From CAYINU01 sp964364855 (GTDB taxonomy: Bacteria; Margulisbacteria; Marinamargulisbacteria; CAYINU01), in NCBI GenBank assembly GCA_964364855.1, contig CAYINU010000060.1:1-12726 (forward strand): 12,726 bases of DNA, given 5' to 3'. The stretch's first letter is position 1. Each line of letters begins with the position of its first letter. Shown here piece after piece: positions 1-9,100 of the stretch. The translations under genes were made by a program, and so were the position numbers. The notes under the pieces are model-generated. The model searched no databases. It had not been told where the DNA came from and was given only the letters and a program-made list of their open reading frames with translations.

Positions 1-20
1 ACTCCCTTCATGGCTTAATC

Positions 21-893
21 TTACATCATTTGTTTTGAATGTCCACAGGACCTAGGCAACTGCCAAAAACTCGGCTGTGCGACCTGCTGCGACAGTAGCG
101 CGTCTGGCCTAAGAATTTTCGTCCCAACGCTGATCAACGAATCCGTAAACCGCATCGTCCCAGGCCCCGTCGCATACACAATCCCATACCCCGGCTCCTG
201 CGCCCCCGCCGCTTTACCCACCCGCTTCAAATCCCCGATGATCCGACCCGCACTCAGTGGCGCCACAATCTTAAACATGTCCTGACCCAGCGGGTTAATT
301 GACATCTCGTCCGGCATCAGCTCTACTGATGCCTGGTTCCAAAACCGCGGTGGTGTGTCCACCCCCATATATCCCCACAACACATTCTTCTTGTTTTTCA
401 GCTGGTTGATATCATAAATCAGCTCCAAAGCTTGTACAGACCCAATATATGGCCACATCACATTCACACTCCCATTCCACATGGGTCCCTTTAGACTGTT
501 AGAAACTCCGGCCGCCGCATCCGAAAAGGATTGGCTTAGCCTTTGAATCTGCTCAGGCGTTACGCCGCCCCACATTAAAAACGGTGACAGAACTGAAAAA
601 TAGGCCAGCTCAGTTCCCTCCAACGGCGGTACAATAAAGACCGCTTTTTGAACGTCGTTTTGATAAAATCCCTCCTTGAAATATTTTCCCTGGGCCGCTA
701 GCTCGTTACTGTAGATATATAACCGAGCTGCCATGTTTCCCATGCTGTGTGTGATCAAGATGAATTTTGTTGGGACTTCGGTGTCGGGGACTTGGGATGT
801 GTTTTCATAAATAGGTTCATCATTTGGACCTTTGTTTCTATCACTACTCAAATACCACCCCTTAAAATCCTCCCGCGCCTGCTCGAGAAAACT
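21..893 (-). pseudogene. 5'-truncated alpha/beta-hydrolase (lipase-like)
   Basis: The reading frame is open from an in-frame TAG at 894-896 down to the stop at 21. A TTG at 851 would give 276 residues, but no Shine-Dalgarno sequence precedes it, and hydrolase-like residues continue upstream to about 893. The segment ILITHSMGN (Ser36 counted from the TTG) matches the nucleophile elbow of serine lipases and esterases (G/T-H-S-M-G). In that fold about 100 or more residues, carrying the first strands and the oxyanion hole, normally precede this Ser. Here there are only about 50, so the N-terminal half is missing. Later residues (VPPLEGTELAYFSV, ELMPDEMSINPL) fit a lipase or PGAP1-like body. I cannot assign a substrate. 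The last ~15 residues may not be native. A 26-codon relative of the nucleophile-elbow region lies at 10453-10533. An active protein is unlikely. Confidence 0.6.
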
Positions 894-1060
894 CTATACA
901 AACGCAGCTGGCAGTGTCCCACTTAATTCTGCACGCCCTGCTTTCCAATTTGGCAATTTTAGACAAAAAAAGACTCCTGCCTATTATTCATAAGGTTATG
1001 TATGTATTTGAAATATAAAATCTTTACGGCATTTAACATCTAGGTTATCTTGGTGTACTC
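894..1060. other. intergenic region upstream of the lipid cluster
   Basis: AT-rich spacer between the truncated hydrolase (minus) and the five-gene plus-strand cluster, so the cluster promoter should lie here. TATAAA at 1014-1019 and TTGAAA at 1008-1013 are promoter-like hexamers, but they do not form one well-spaced -35/-10 pair, so I do not call a promoter. No RNA gene or terminator hairpin is evident. Confidence 0.4.
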
Positions 1061-2653
1061 ATGAAGCACCACACGATAGCCCGACGTCACCAAAGACATT
1101 TATTAAATGCCCTAAAAGCAGCGCATTTCCATCCCCTTTACTGGGTAGTCTCGTTTATCCGTTGTAAATGGATAGCAAACTCTGCATTATTTATTCTAGA
1201 TTTTAGATACAGATCGGGATGCTTTCGGCTGACCAACATAGGGTCCTTAAAAAAAGCCAGAGAAATCGCCACAGCCGCATTCATGGAAGTGCCAGCCTAT
1301 AAAGAATATTGCGGCACTAAAATATGCCCGAAAGAATGGACTGCATTTCCTTTATCTGACAAAAAAAATTATATTTTAGCGTATCCGGATTCGCAAATCC
1401 TGGCCCCTAACGCCAGCGAAATGCACACCATTTTTCGCTCTTCCGGGGCAACTGGAAAGTCAGTGTATTGGCCCCAATTAAAAAGCGCGCATCGGCTTTC
1501 CAGTTGGGCTTTACAAATTTATCTAGAAAATACCTTTCAAATTCACCAAAAACGAACGTTGGCGATTGTTGGGCTTTCCTTAGGCAGCTGGGTCGGCGGA
1601 GACCAAATGTCTTCCATCTTAAAACAGTGTGCGCTCCAAACACCGTATTCTTTCTCAGTCTTTTCTCCAGGAAACCGACATGATGAAATACTTGAAATTG
1701 CCAAATCCAAATACTCCTGCGTGGATCAGCTGCTATTAATCGCATGCCCTTCGGCAATTGGAAATCTTAAGCAATTGGCAACATCCCAAGGAAAAGATTT
1801 GATCTTCGATAAATTTAAATATTTGGTTCTAGGCGAATCCTTTGCCGAAGAATTGCGTGTATCGTTATCGGGCAAAAGTCATCATCCTTGTATGTTTTCC
1901 ATGTACGGTAGCGCAGATACGGGGCTTTTAGGGGTCGAATCCCAGGGCTCTGTTGCGCTTCGTCAACTGATATGCACCAGTCCCCACCTGCGTGCAGAGT
2001 TTGGTATCGAAAATGAAGTTCCGCTTTTTTTTCATAACTGTGCGCCTGAAGCCTTTTTGGAAGTTATCAACCACGAGCTATATGTTACGCGCTGGCAGGG
2101 TGTGCCTATCGTTCGATATAACCTACATGATCAGGTGCACCTGTTCGACTGGAAGTTACTACGTGAAATGGCGCTGCGTCTTTCAACCACCGATCCTCTC
2201 CAAAAAAGTTTGCAACGCAAGATTTTTTTTGGCTCCCCTTATCTGCCACCACTAATCGCTGTATATGGCCGCATGGACAAATGCCTAGTCCTATGTGGAA
2301 CGAATATAACTGCTGGGATGCTGGAATTTGCAGTGCGTTCGTCGCAGCTGCAGCCTTACCTTACAGGACTCTTTAACGCGAAAATCCAATATGCCGACAA
2401 CCGCCAATTTCTAGCATTGGATTTGGAGCTGCGCGAGGGACAAGCCCCAACAAGGGAGGTTGACCAAATTATTTATGCCTGCTTGGTTCAAAAGTTAGGC
2501 GAAACGCAACCGGAATTTGAGGAGGACTGGCGACACATCTACTCTCGATGGGGCACAGACCCAGAAGCGCGCATTATCCGCATCAATTATCTACAATGGC
2601 CAGCTTTGTCAGCCACGCTCACAACTAAAATCAAGCATTTGAGTATTTCATGA
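1061..2653 (+). CDS. CapK/PaaK-like adenylate-forming enzyme (530 aa)
   Basis: Divergent member of the phenylacetate-CoA ligase/CapK branch of the ANL superfamily, which adenylates a carboxylic acid and passes it to a thiol or other acceptor. Visible motifs in order: a PaaK-type N-terminal helix with VPAYKEY (residues 77-83), the Ser/Gly-rich ATP loop FRSSGATGKS (125-134), MYGSADTG (281-288) at the usual YG(S/T)TE site with Asp for Glu, PIVRYNLHD (349-357) with the conserved Arg-Tyr and Asp, and YGRMDK (402-407). Lys523 near the C-terminus could be the catalytic Lys. About 60 N-terminal residues precede the recognisable family core, including a hydrophobic stretch near 26-48 that may touch the membrane. 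ATG 1061 follows only a weak GGTG at 1052-1055. The stop overlaps the next start by 4 bases (ATGA), indicating translational coupling. Substrate unknown; a fatty or aromatic acid is possible. CapK-like membership is well supported, activity less so. Confidence 0.8.
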   Translation: MKHHTIARRHQRHLLNALKAAHFHPLYWVVSFIRCKWIANSALFILDFRYRSGCFRLTNIGSLKKAREIATAAFMEVPAYKEYCGTKICPKEWTAFPLSDKKNYILAYPDSQILAPNASEMHTIFRSSGATGKSVYWPQLKSAHRLSSWALQIYLENTFQIHQKRTLAIVGLSLGSWVGGDQMSSILKQCALQTPYSFSVFSPGNRHDEILEIAKSKYSCVDQLLLIACPSAIGNLKQLATSQGKDLIFDKFKYLVLGESFAEELRVSLSGKSHHPCMFSMYGSADTGLLGVESQGSVALRQLICTSPHLRAEFGIENEVPLFFHNCAPEAFLEVINHELYVTRWQGVPIVRYNLHDQVHLFDWKLLREMALRLSTTDPLQKSLQRKIFFGSPYLPPLIAVYGRMDKCLVLCGTNITAGMLEFAVRSSQLQPYLTGLFNAKIQYADNRQFLALDLELREGQAPTREVDQIIYACLVQKLGETQPEFEEDWRHIYSRWGTDPEARIIRINYLQWPALSATLTTKIKHLSIS

Positions 2654-3210
2654 AAAGTAGCCGTTTTATACTTCCCTTTATAGATCATTCATTGTGGATA
2701 GCTGTATTTTGGGGTTTTGCAGAAGCTACACTCTTTTTTGTTGTCCCCGATGTCCTGATCTCATTTGTCGCATTATTTTCGTTCAAAAAGTCAACCCACT
2801 GCTTACTAAGCACAACAGCAGGCTCTCTATTGGGAGGTTTATTGGTATTCTCTCTGGCCACCGCCCACCCCAGCCAGTTAATTTCGACAATGAAAGCCAT
2901 TCCATTTGTTAAGCAATCGATGTTCCGAAAAGTTGAAACCGACTACCAAACGTCTGGCGCATCTTCGATGCTCAAGGGCCCCTTATCGGGGATTCCCTAT
3001 AAAATCTACGCAACCCTTGCCCCGAAATATATGAGCCCTGCTACGTTTTTATGTTTTAGTATCCCTGCCCGACTCGAACGGCTGGCATTAACGTGGTTGC
3101 TGTTTGGATTTTTTGGATTGCTTTTTCGCCAAAGCCTCCCTGTGTTTCGAGGTATTGGACATCTCACATACTGGATCATTGTGTACATATTGTATTGGTC
3201 TGCAATCTAG
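2650..3210 (+). CDS. small polytopic membrane protein, VTT/YqaA-like
   Basis: 186 residues with roughly four to five hydrophobic segments (about 14-44, 55-71, 129-158 and 168-186). The N-terminal pattern WGFAEATLFFVVPDVL (21-36), followed by a Gly-rich helix (GSLLGGLL, 58-65), resembles the DedA/YqaA (VTT) group, where an acidic F-x-E-A motif sits in a re-entrant membrane hairpin. The conserved-looking stretch GPLSGIPYKIYA (110-121) and SIPARLERL (137-145) recall proteobacterial hypothetical proteins of similar length. VTT proteins are linked to lipid scrambling or undecaprenyl-phosphate and phospholipid transport, so a lipid-handling role beside lipid enzymes is plausible but inferred. The start overlaps the upstream stop by 4 bases, and the next gene starts 9 bases downstream, so it is inside the operon. 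Confidence 0.7.
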   Translation: MKSSRFILPFIDHSLWIAVFWGFAEATLFFVVPDVLISFVALFSFKKSTHCLLSTTAGSLLGGLLVFSLATAHPSQLISTMKAIPFVKQSMFRKVETDYQTSGASSMLKGPLSGIPYKIYATLAPKYMSPATFLCFSIPARLERLALTWLLFGFFGLLFRQSLPVFRGIGHLTYWIIVYILYWSAI

Positions 3211-3219
3211 GAACAGGAA

Positions 3220-4509
3220 ATGCGCAACTTTTCTCCTCTCGAATACCTATCGGTTGCATCAAGTTTTGTTCAAAATGGAATAGCTTTACGCCGCATGCCT
3301 TGGCGGCCAATAGAAGATATAAAAGAGTGGCAGTTTCAAAAACTTCGATCGCTGGTTTCATTTGCATATCAATACGTACCGTTTTATCACGACCTCTACT
3401 CTGAAGTGGGTTTTACCCCAAACGATCTCCAGAAATGGGAAGACTTCTACAGGCTGCCGATCGTAACTAAAGAACAAGTTATCGCCAATTACCCGCTAAA
3501 AACGATTGCCTCAAATAAAGTTGTTGAAAAGTTATTCATATCGCGAAGCAGCGGTTCTAGCGGTAAGGTATTAGATATTGCCTACGACCGCGAAGCGATG
3601 AACATATACGTGCTGGCTGGATTACGTCTTTACCAAATGGGATTCAACTATAGACCTTGGCATCGCCAACTTTATATTTACACCTCACCCTATCCTTTTC
3701 GTTCTTTCTTTGGGTTATACCCTCTCAAATTTGTCTCAACATTGACCCCGATTTCAATAATTATCCGAGAAATGAAACACTTTCAAGCTGACCTATTGGT
3801 TTGCTATCCCTCACACCTTCGTCAAATCATGGCACACATGACAGTCCAAGACAGATTGCAAATCCGCCCGCGAGTTATCTCCTTAAACTCGGAAATGTCT
3901 AGTCAGGCGGAACGAAACGAAATGGAGGTTTTTTTTGGATGTCCCGTTTTAGACGAATATTCTTCCGAAGAACTCACGAGGATTGCCGCCCAATGCCAAA
4001 ATAAAAATTACCATGTTTTTGAGGACATCAATTATATCGAAAGCAACGACGGGATAATCCTAGGAACAAATTTGCATAATTTTGCCATGCCCATGATTCG
4101 ATACAAACAGAACGACTTAGGAACGATCTCGGAAAAAACCTGTGAATGCGGAAGATCTTTTCGGATTTTAGAAAATTTTTTGGGCAGAAAAAATGATTGC
4201 TTCACCTTGCCGTCTGGCAAAGTTATCTCTTCTGGATTTCTTTTGGATGCGACTTATGGCATGCTGCTAACCCATAGAAATGCGGTACAAGAGTTTTGCT
4301 TGATACAGAAAAGCGAGGGGGACATTCAGCTTCAAATTGTCCCCAGCACGGAATGGAATGTGAATATTGAACAAAATATAGCCAGCAATTTCATGATTTT
4401 TTTCGCTGAGCCCCTTCACTTTAAGGTCCAGGTTGTAGAAACGTGTGAAAAAACTTTAACAGGAAAACGAAACCCAATCATCAGCTATGTAGGCAGGCAA
4501 AATGCATAG
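3220..4509 (+). CDS. CapK/PaaK family ligase (429 aa)
   Basis: More canonical PaaK/CapK protein than the 530-aa relative upstream, and of normal length for the family (about 430). Motifs: VPFYHDLY (53-60) in the N-terminal helix, the ATP-binding loop SRSSGSSGK (108-116), LNSEMSS (222-228), DEYSSEE (245-251) at the adenylate site with Glu retained, MPMIRYKQNDLG (290-301), Cys-x-Cys-Gly (308-311) followed by FRILENFLGRKND (314-326), and a C-terminal TGKRNPII (414-421) with Lys416 as the likely catalytic Lys. It should form an acyl- or aroyl-adenylate and transfer it, in the cytosol or at the membrane surface. A strong TAGGAA (3208-3213) six bases before ATG 3220 fixes the start. The stop overlaps the ynbA-type start by 8 bases. 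Acid substrate and acceptor cannot be read from the sequence. Confidence 0.88.
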   Translation: MRNFSPLEYLSVASSFVQNGIALRRMPWRPIEDIKEWQFQKLRSLVSFAYQYVPFYHDLYSEVGFTPNDLQKWEDFYRLPIVTKEQVIANYPLKTIASNKVVEKLFISRSSGSSGKVLDIAYDREAMNIYVLAGLRLYQMGFNYRPWHRQLYIYTSPYPFRSFFGLYPLKFVSTLTPISIIIREMKHFQADLLVCYPSHLRQIMAHMTVQDRLQIRPRVISLNSEMSSQAERNEMEVFFGCPVLDEYSSEELTRIAAQCQNKNYHVFEDINYIESNDGIILGTNLHNFAMPMIRYKQNDLGTISEKTCECGRSFRILENFLGRKNDCFTLPSGKVISSGFLLDATYGMLLTHRNAVQEFCLIQKSEGDIQLQIVPSTEWNVNIEQNIASNFMIFFAEPLHFKVQVVETCEKTLTGKRNPIISYVGRQNA

Positions 4510-5116
4510 TACATATCAATTCAAACCTCGTTTCCAATCTGTTTTAAAGCCGGCGGTCAAAGTGTTGCACCACTATCACATTACGCCCAATAGTATAACG
4601 GTTTTCTCTATCGTCATGTCAGGAATCTTCTCTGCATGGATGGCGTTAATGCCAAATAAACCCTGTCCCTGGTTAATCCTCCCTCTGGCACTTTTTATTC
4701 GGATGGCACTTAATGCTATAGATGGGATGCTGGCCAGAGAGTTCTCCATGAAATCTAATCTAGGGTTGATTCTCAATGAGTTGGGGGACGTGGTCGCGGA
4801 TGTTTTCTTTTTTTTTCCAATTTCGCTCATTGCCGGTGTTTTTTGGGAGCCTATCTTAATCGCTTGCGTATTAATCAGCTTAGCGGAAATGGCCGGGATA
4901 TTGGGAATCTGTATGGGCAAAACACGTCGCTACGATGGGCCAATGGGGAAAAGTGATCGTGCGGTTTTTTTAGGTTGCCTGGGATTGTTGTTTGGGCTGG
5001 GCATCATCCATTCATCTGGAATAAATATTGCAATAATCGTTATTCTGCCTTTTCTTCTATTGACAATATTTAATCGCATCAAAGCCACCCTGGCACAAGC
5101 TCAGAATGCCAATTAG
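4502..5116 (+). CDS. ynbA: YnbA-type CDP-alcohol phosphatidyltransferase
   Basis: 204-residue membrane protein of the CDP-alcohol phosphatidyltransferase family, which joins a CDP-linked donor to an alcohol to make a phosphodiester lipid. The signature D-x2-D-G-x2-A-R-x8-G-x3-D-x3-D is present at 71-96, but with Asn at the first and third Asp positions: N71, D74, G75, A78, R79, G88, N92, D96. From memory, E. coli YnbA carries the same Asn substitutions and a very similar N-terminus (YQ-x-KP-x-FQS), as well as the downstream YxGPxGKSDRA segment (144-154 here), so I assign this to the YnbA clade rather than to PgsA or PssA. Several hydrophobic helices follow. It is coupled on both sides: an 8-base overlap with the CapK-like ligase and an 11-base overlap with ynbB. 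The reaction of YnbA proteins is not established as far as I know. Confidence 0.9.
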   Translation: MHSTYQFKPRFQSVLKPAVKVLHHYHITPNSITVFSIVMSGIFSAWMALMPNKPCPWLILPLALFIRMALNAIDGMLAREFSMKSNLGLILNELGDVVADVFFFFPISLIAGVFWEPILIACVLISLAEMAGILGICMGKTRRYDGPMGKSDRAVFLGCLGLLFGLGIIHSSGINIAIIVILPFLLLTIFNRIKATLAQAQNAN

Positions 5117-6038
5117 TCGTTCTCTTTGGATTCCGCTTGCGGGAATTTGGACACTACTAATTGCCGCGACCACCCTTGTTGCAATCTTGTCCCGATTCGG
5201 AGCTAAAAAAGATTTCGCCAACCTTATTGAGCGCACAAAAAGTTGGTGGGTTCTTCTCGCCATTTTTACCGGCGCTGTATTAGGCGGAAAAACGGCAACG
5301 ATTATTCTTTTTGCGGGGATCAGCTTCATTGCCTTACGAGAATTTTTTCGGATGACTCCGATGCGAAAGTCAGATAGTCGGGTCTTGCTGTGGGGTTATG
5401 CCAGTGTTTTATTTCAATTCTATTGGACGGCCATCGGATGGTATGGGATGTTCATAGTCTTTATTCCGGTTTACGGCCTTTTGTTACTCTCATTTCGACT
5501 TATTCTTACCCAAGAAACAGAGGATTTTTTGAGAGCGGCCGGTTCTATATATTGGGGGCTCATGATTTGTGTCTATTCGATTAGTCACTTAGCCTATTTT
5601 TTTTCGCTGCCCCCTCTGCATGGAAGCGCATTAGCCGGGCCAAAGCTCCTGATATTTCTCGTCTTTTTGAGTCAGTTTAATGATGTATCGCAATATGCAT
5701 GTGGCAAGTTGATAGGAAAACAAAAAGTCTTGCCGCTTATCAGTCCCAACAAAACCTGGGAGGGATTAATTGGCGGGATCTGCATAACTACCGCGGCCAG
5801 TCTCTGCCTTTCGCATTTTTTAACTCCGTTTAATTGGGTACAATCGCTATTCGCGGGCATTCTAATTGCGCTTACTGGTTTTTTAGGTGATGTGACTATC
5901 TCAGCCGTCAAACGTGATATGCGGATAAAGGATACAGGGTCGCTAATACCTGGCCATGGTGGTGTCCTAGACCGGATTGATAGCCTTACATTTTCCTCCC
6001 CCCTTTTTTTTCATCTCATTTATTATCTTTATTATTAA
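5106..6038 (+). CDS. ynbB: YnbB-type CdsA homologue (CDP-diglyceride synthase-like)
   Basis: 310-residue polytopic membrane protein of the phosphatidate cytidylyltransferase (CdsA) family, which converts phosphatidate and CTP to CDP-diacylglycerol. Signature pieces: FNDVSQYACGKLIGK (191-205), SPNKTWEG (213-220), GD at 261-262, SAVKRDMRIKD (266-276) and PGHGGVLDRIDS (282-293), which match the CdsA C-terminal signature with its metal-binding Asp residues. The N-terminal half is a run of hydrophobic helices. Length, the ND-x-x-QY variant and the C-terminal FF-x-x-YY-type tail agree with E. coli YnbB as I remember it. It is the last gene of the plus-strand cluster and overlaps ynbA by 11 bases, so the two should be made together. 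It may supply a CDP-linked donor to YnbA. A housekeeping cdsA role is less likely in this context. Confidence 0.92.
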   Translation: MPISRSLWIPLAGIWTLLIAATTLVAILSRFGAKKDFANLIERTKSWWVLLAIFTGAVLGGKTATIILFAGISFIALREFFRMTPMRKSDSRVLLWGYASVLFQFYWTAIGWYGMFIVFIPVYGLLLLSFRLILTQETEDFLRAAGSIYWGLMICVYSISHLAYFFSLPPLHGSALAGPKLLIFLVFLSQFNDVSQYACGKLIGKQKVLPLISPNKTWEGLIGGICITTAASLCLSHFLTPFNWVQSLFAGILIALTGFLGDVTISAVKRDMRIKDTGSLIPGHGGVLDRIDSLTFSSPLFFHLIYYLYY

Positions 6039-6129
6039 ATTCAGCCTGTACTCAAAGAAATACTATACTGCCCCCAGTCAAGAAGCCTGAGATAAGGGGT
6101 CGCTCTTGTTCAAGGTCTTTTTCCAGTCG
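6039..6129. other. convergent intergenic spacer
   Basis: 91 bases between the 3' ends of ynbB (plus) and the LplT-Aas fusion (minus). Termination of both transcripts is expected here. The only hint is an imperfect AAGAAGC...GCTCTT pairing (about 6080-6108) followed by TCAAGGTCTTTTT (T-run 6116-6120), too weak to call a terminator. Confidence 0.35.
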
Positions 6130-9100
6130 TCAAAGTGGTAACACCATATGACATAAACCCCTAGCGCTAAGGTAGTCCGTCTTTCCGCTAGCCAGCTTCG
6201 GAATGCAATCCACCCTTACAATATGCCTGGGCTTCATCAAAGGTGACAAATCACTTTCCAAAATGGCGCGGCGTACAGCTTCCGACTCAAGCGGTCCCGC
6301 GTATAGGAGCAGGATCATCTCTCCCTTTTTCGGATCTGCTGCGGTAAGGGCCGCGACATCAGACCCCGAAAATAAGGCAAGACACTCTTGCTCTACCTTT
6401 GCGAGGCTGACCATTTCGCCTCCAATTTTTGCAAATCGAGAGTATCGGTCTTCAATCGTCAGAAATTCATCTTGGTCAAGGAAGCCCTTGTCACCGGTTC
6501 GATACCACGTAACTCCATCTTGCTCGAACAGGGCAGCCCTTGTTTTCTCTGCATTATTCAAATAACCCTTCATCACCTGGACTCCGCCAATGAGAACATG
6601 TCCGGAGCAGCCGTTCGCAAGTTCCGCTTCCGTTTCTGGGTCCACGATTCGAAACATACATCCGGGCAATGCCAACCCTACGGTACGTTGCTTATTCCCT
6701 ATCTGTATTCTGCCAGACTCGTCAACCACTTCGTCAGGCAAGTTGATGCTCGCAACTGGACTGGTTTCGGTAGCGCCATATCCTTCGTACACCACGATAT
6801 TAAACCGGTCTTTAAGTTGCTGCCTCACATCCTCGGACAACTTCTCGGCGCCCGCCACCGCGAACCGAATCGTTTTCATCAATGCCGGATGAATTTTATG
6901 ATTCCGAACATACAACCGTAAAAAGCTGGAGGTGCCAGGCAATATGGTTCCTTTGTGCCGGGCAATCATCTTGGCTATTCCGTAAGTATCAGTCGGATCT
7001 GGGCAGCAAATAACCGGTAAACCGGAGAAGAGGGGCATCATCGACGAGACCGTCAATCCAAAGGCATGAAATAAGGGCAACGCGTTGACCATGACATCTG
7101 TCTCCTGCATGCCAACGATCATGCTGACCTGCTTGATATTGCATAAAATATTTTGGTGAGTCAGTTCGACGCCTTTGGGAACGGATTCGCTGCCGCTGCT
7201 AAATAAAATGGCGGCCGTTTCAGTAATACCCCCGCTCCGGATATGCCAACGCAATATAAAATTGGGTAATAAGGTAAGAAGCCAAGCGCGTAGAAAATGC
7301 ATCTTGTCGGAGACCAGGTCTTCCAAATAAAGGAGCTGTGTTTTCTCCAGAACGATCGAGACATCCATGCCCTTGCCTCTCAGCTTTTCGACAAAGCGCC
7401 GAGAGGTAATGATGCAGGAGGGATCAGCCTGCTCAACACATTGCGCAAGGCCCTGCTGACTCAGTGTGTAATTGAAATTAATTGACACACCTTTATGGAT
7501 CCAAACCGCTAAGTTTGCCGCTATTCCCGCGAAGCTGGGGGGAAGTAGGATGCCGACACGCCTATTGACGGTCGTTTTTTTATTAAACTGGCTGGCAATA
7601 CTTAAGCTGATGCAGAGCAGCTTGCCAAAAGAATAACTTTTGTTGTCATAGTCGATAACTGCAGTCCGCGATCGGCATTTTTTGGCCATTTCCAAAAAAG
7701 TAAACTGCAGCGACTTCAAATGCTGAGCATAGGCCTTCCATGTATGGATTGCCAGTTTCTCTACTGCCTTTTTGACTTCCAATGCAGTCGAAGAATTTGG
7801 CAGACTTTCTCCAAAAAAAACATACACATCTCTAAACCTCTTGATATGTTGGGCCTCGCGATTTTGCTTGGGGGCATGAGACAGCGTGCTCCCCCACAAA
7901 CCATGAATATAAAAAGGAATAATTGGTGCAGGTGTGTTTTTTACTGCCAATTCAAATCCGCGCTGAAATTCAGAAAGCTGACCGGTCCGGGTCCAATGGC
8001 CTTCTGGAAAGATAGCCACTAGTTCTCCTTGATTTAAACAGTCCGTTATTTTTTGGATTGGTGCTTTGGCTTGTCCGGATGAAATTAATATCGCCCGATT
8101 TAACCGAAGAAAAATGGCAAAAAACCAATTGTCCAAGCCCTTTCGATGCGCAACAAATCGAATGGGGCGCGGGCAGGCACTTTGCAGAATCGCCCAATCG
8201 ATGAGCGTCACATGGTTGCCAACTAAAAGCGCCCCTCCTTCTGAAGGAAGATGATCTATTCCTTCCACCAGGATTTTGTACCGCCGGGCAAACAATTTCA
8301 TCATCAAAAACCTTGAGAACGAATAGGGCAGTTTCCACAACACGTAAATGAGGCATATCACCGCAACCCCAAATAAAAGGTGAAAAATCACTGTCGGCCT
8401 CACCTGACCAAAGGACAGAACGGTGGTCGTTAGCAGTGCCACAGTTATCACCAAATTCTGAACCAAGTTACTCGCGGCGGTAACCGTACTGACGCCTCCT
8501 TCGCCGGCGTTAAATTGGATGAGGGCATTAAGAGGGACAATGAAAAACCCACCAGCAAGCCCGAACAGAAAGAAAAAAATGGCAACTGCGGGAAGCGAGT
8601 AAAAAGCTGGAAATAAAAAAATACAACTTGCCATCGTCAGTACGGTGATCGGGATGTGCCCAATCTCAATATAATTTCGGGACATTCGTCCCGCGAAAAA
8701 AGAGCCCACGACGATCCCCAACCCTCCCAATGCCAATAGGCACTGCACCGCTGCGGCATTATTCACCGCCGCTGCTTCTTTTAGGTAGGCCCCGATATTC
8801 GCCATGACCACATGATTAATCCCCCAAAATAGCCCGAGCCCCACCGTACTCAGCCAAATAATTTCACTTCGCTTCACCACCTTCACCGGATTTTCAGCAT
8901 ACGAAGACAAAAGCGAGGTGGAATGATCAGGCCTGGGCAAGAAAATTGCAGTGGCCGCCTGAAGGACCGAAAGCAGTACTAAAACGCCACCAAAATCTAC
9001 AATACCCTGAAGCGAAGAGGATATCGTGCTCAACTTGCCGGTCCGGCTTTCCAACGACACAGAAAACAGAAAAATGGCCAACATGGCCGCCACCAGAGTC

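Noticed and set aside
912..960. TGTCCCACTT-type sequence resembling an insertion-sequence end
   Set aside because: No transposase, matching inverted end or target duplication is visible nearby.
4711..4789. Reading the Asn substitutions in the YnbA-type protein as inactivation
   Set aside because: The rest of the protein is intact and tightly coupled in an operon, and the same residues appear in E. coli YnbA as I recall it, so a clade feature is more likely.
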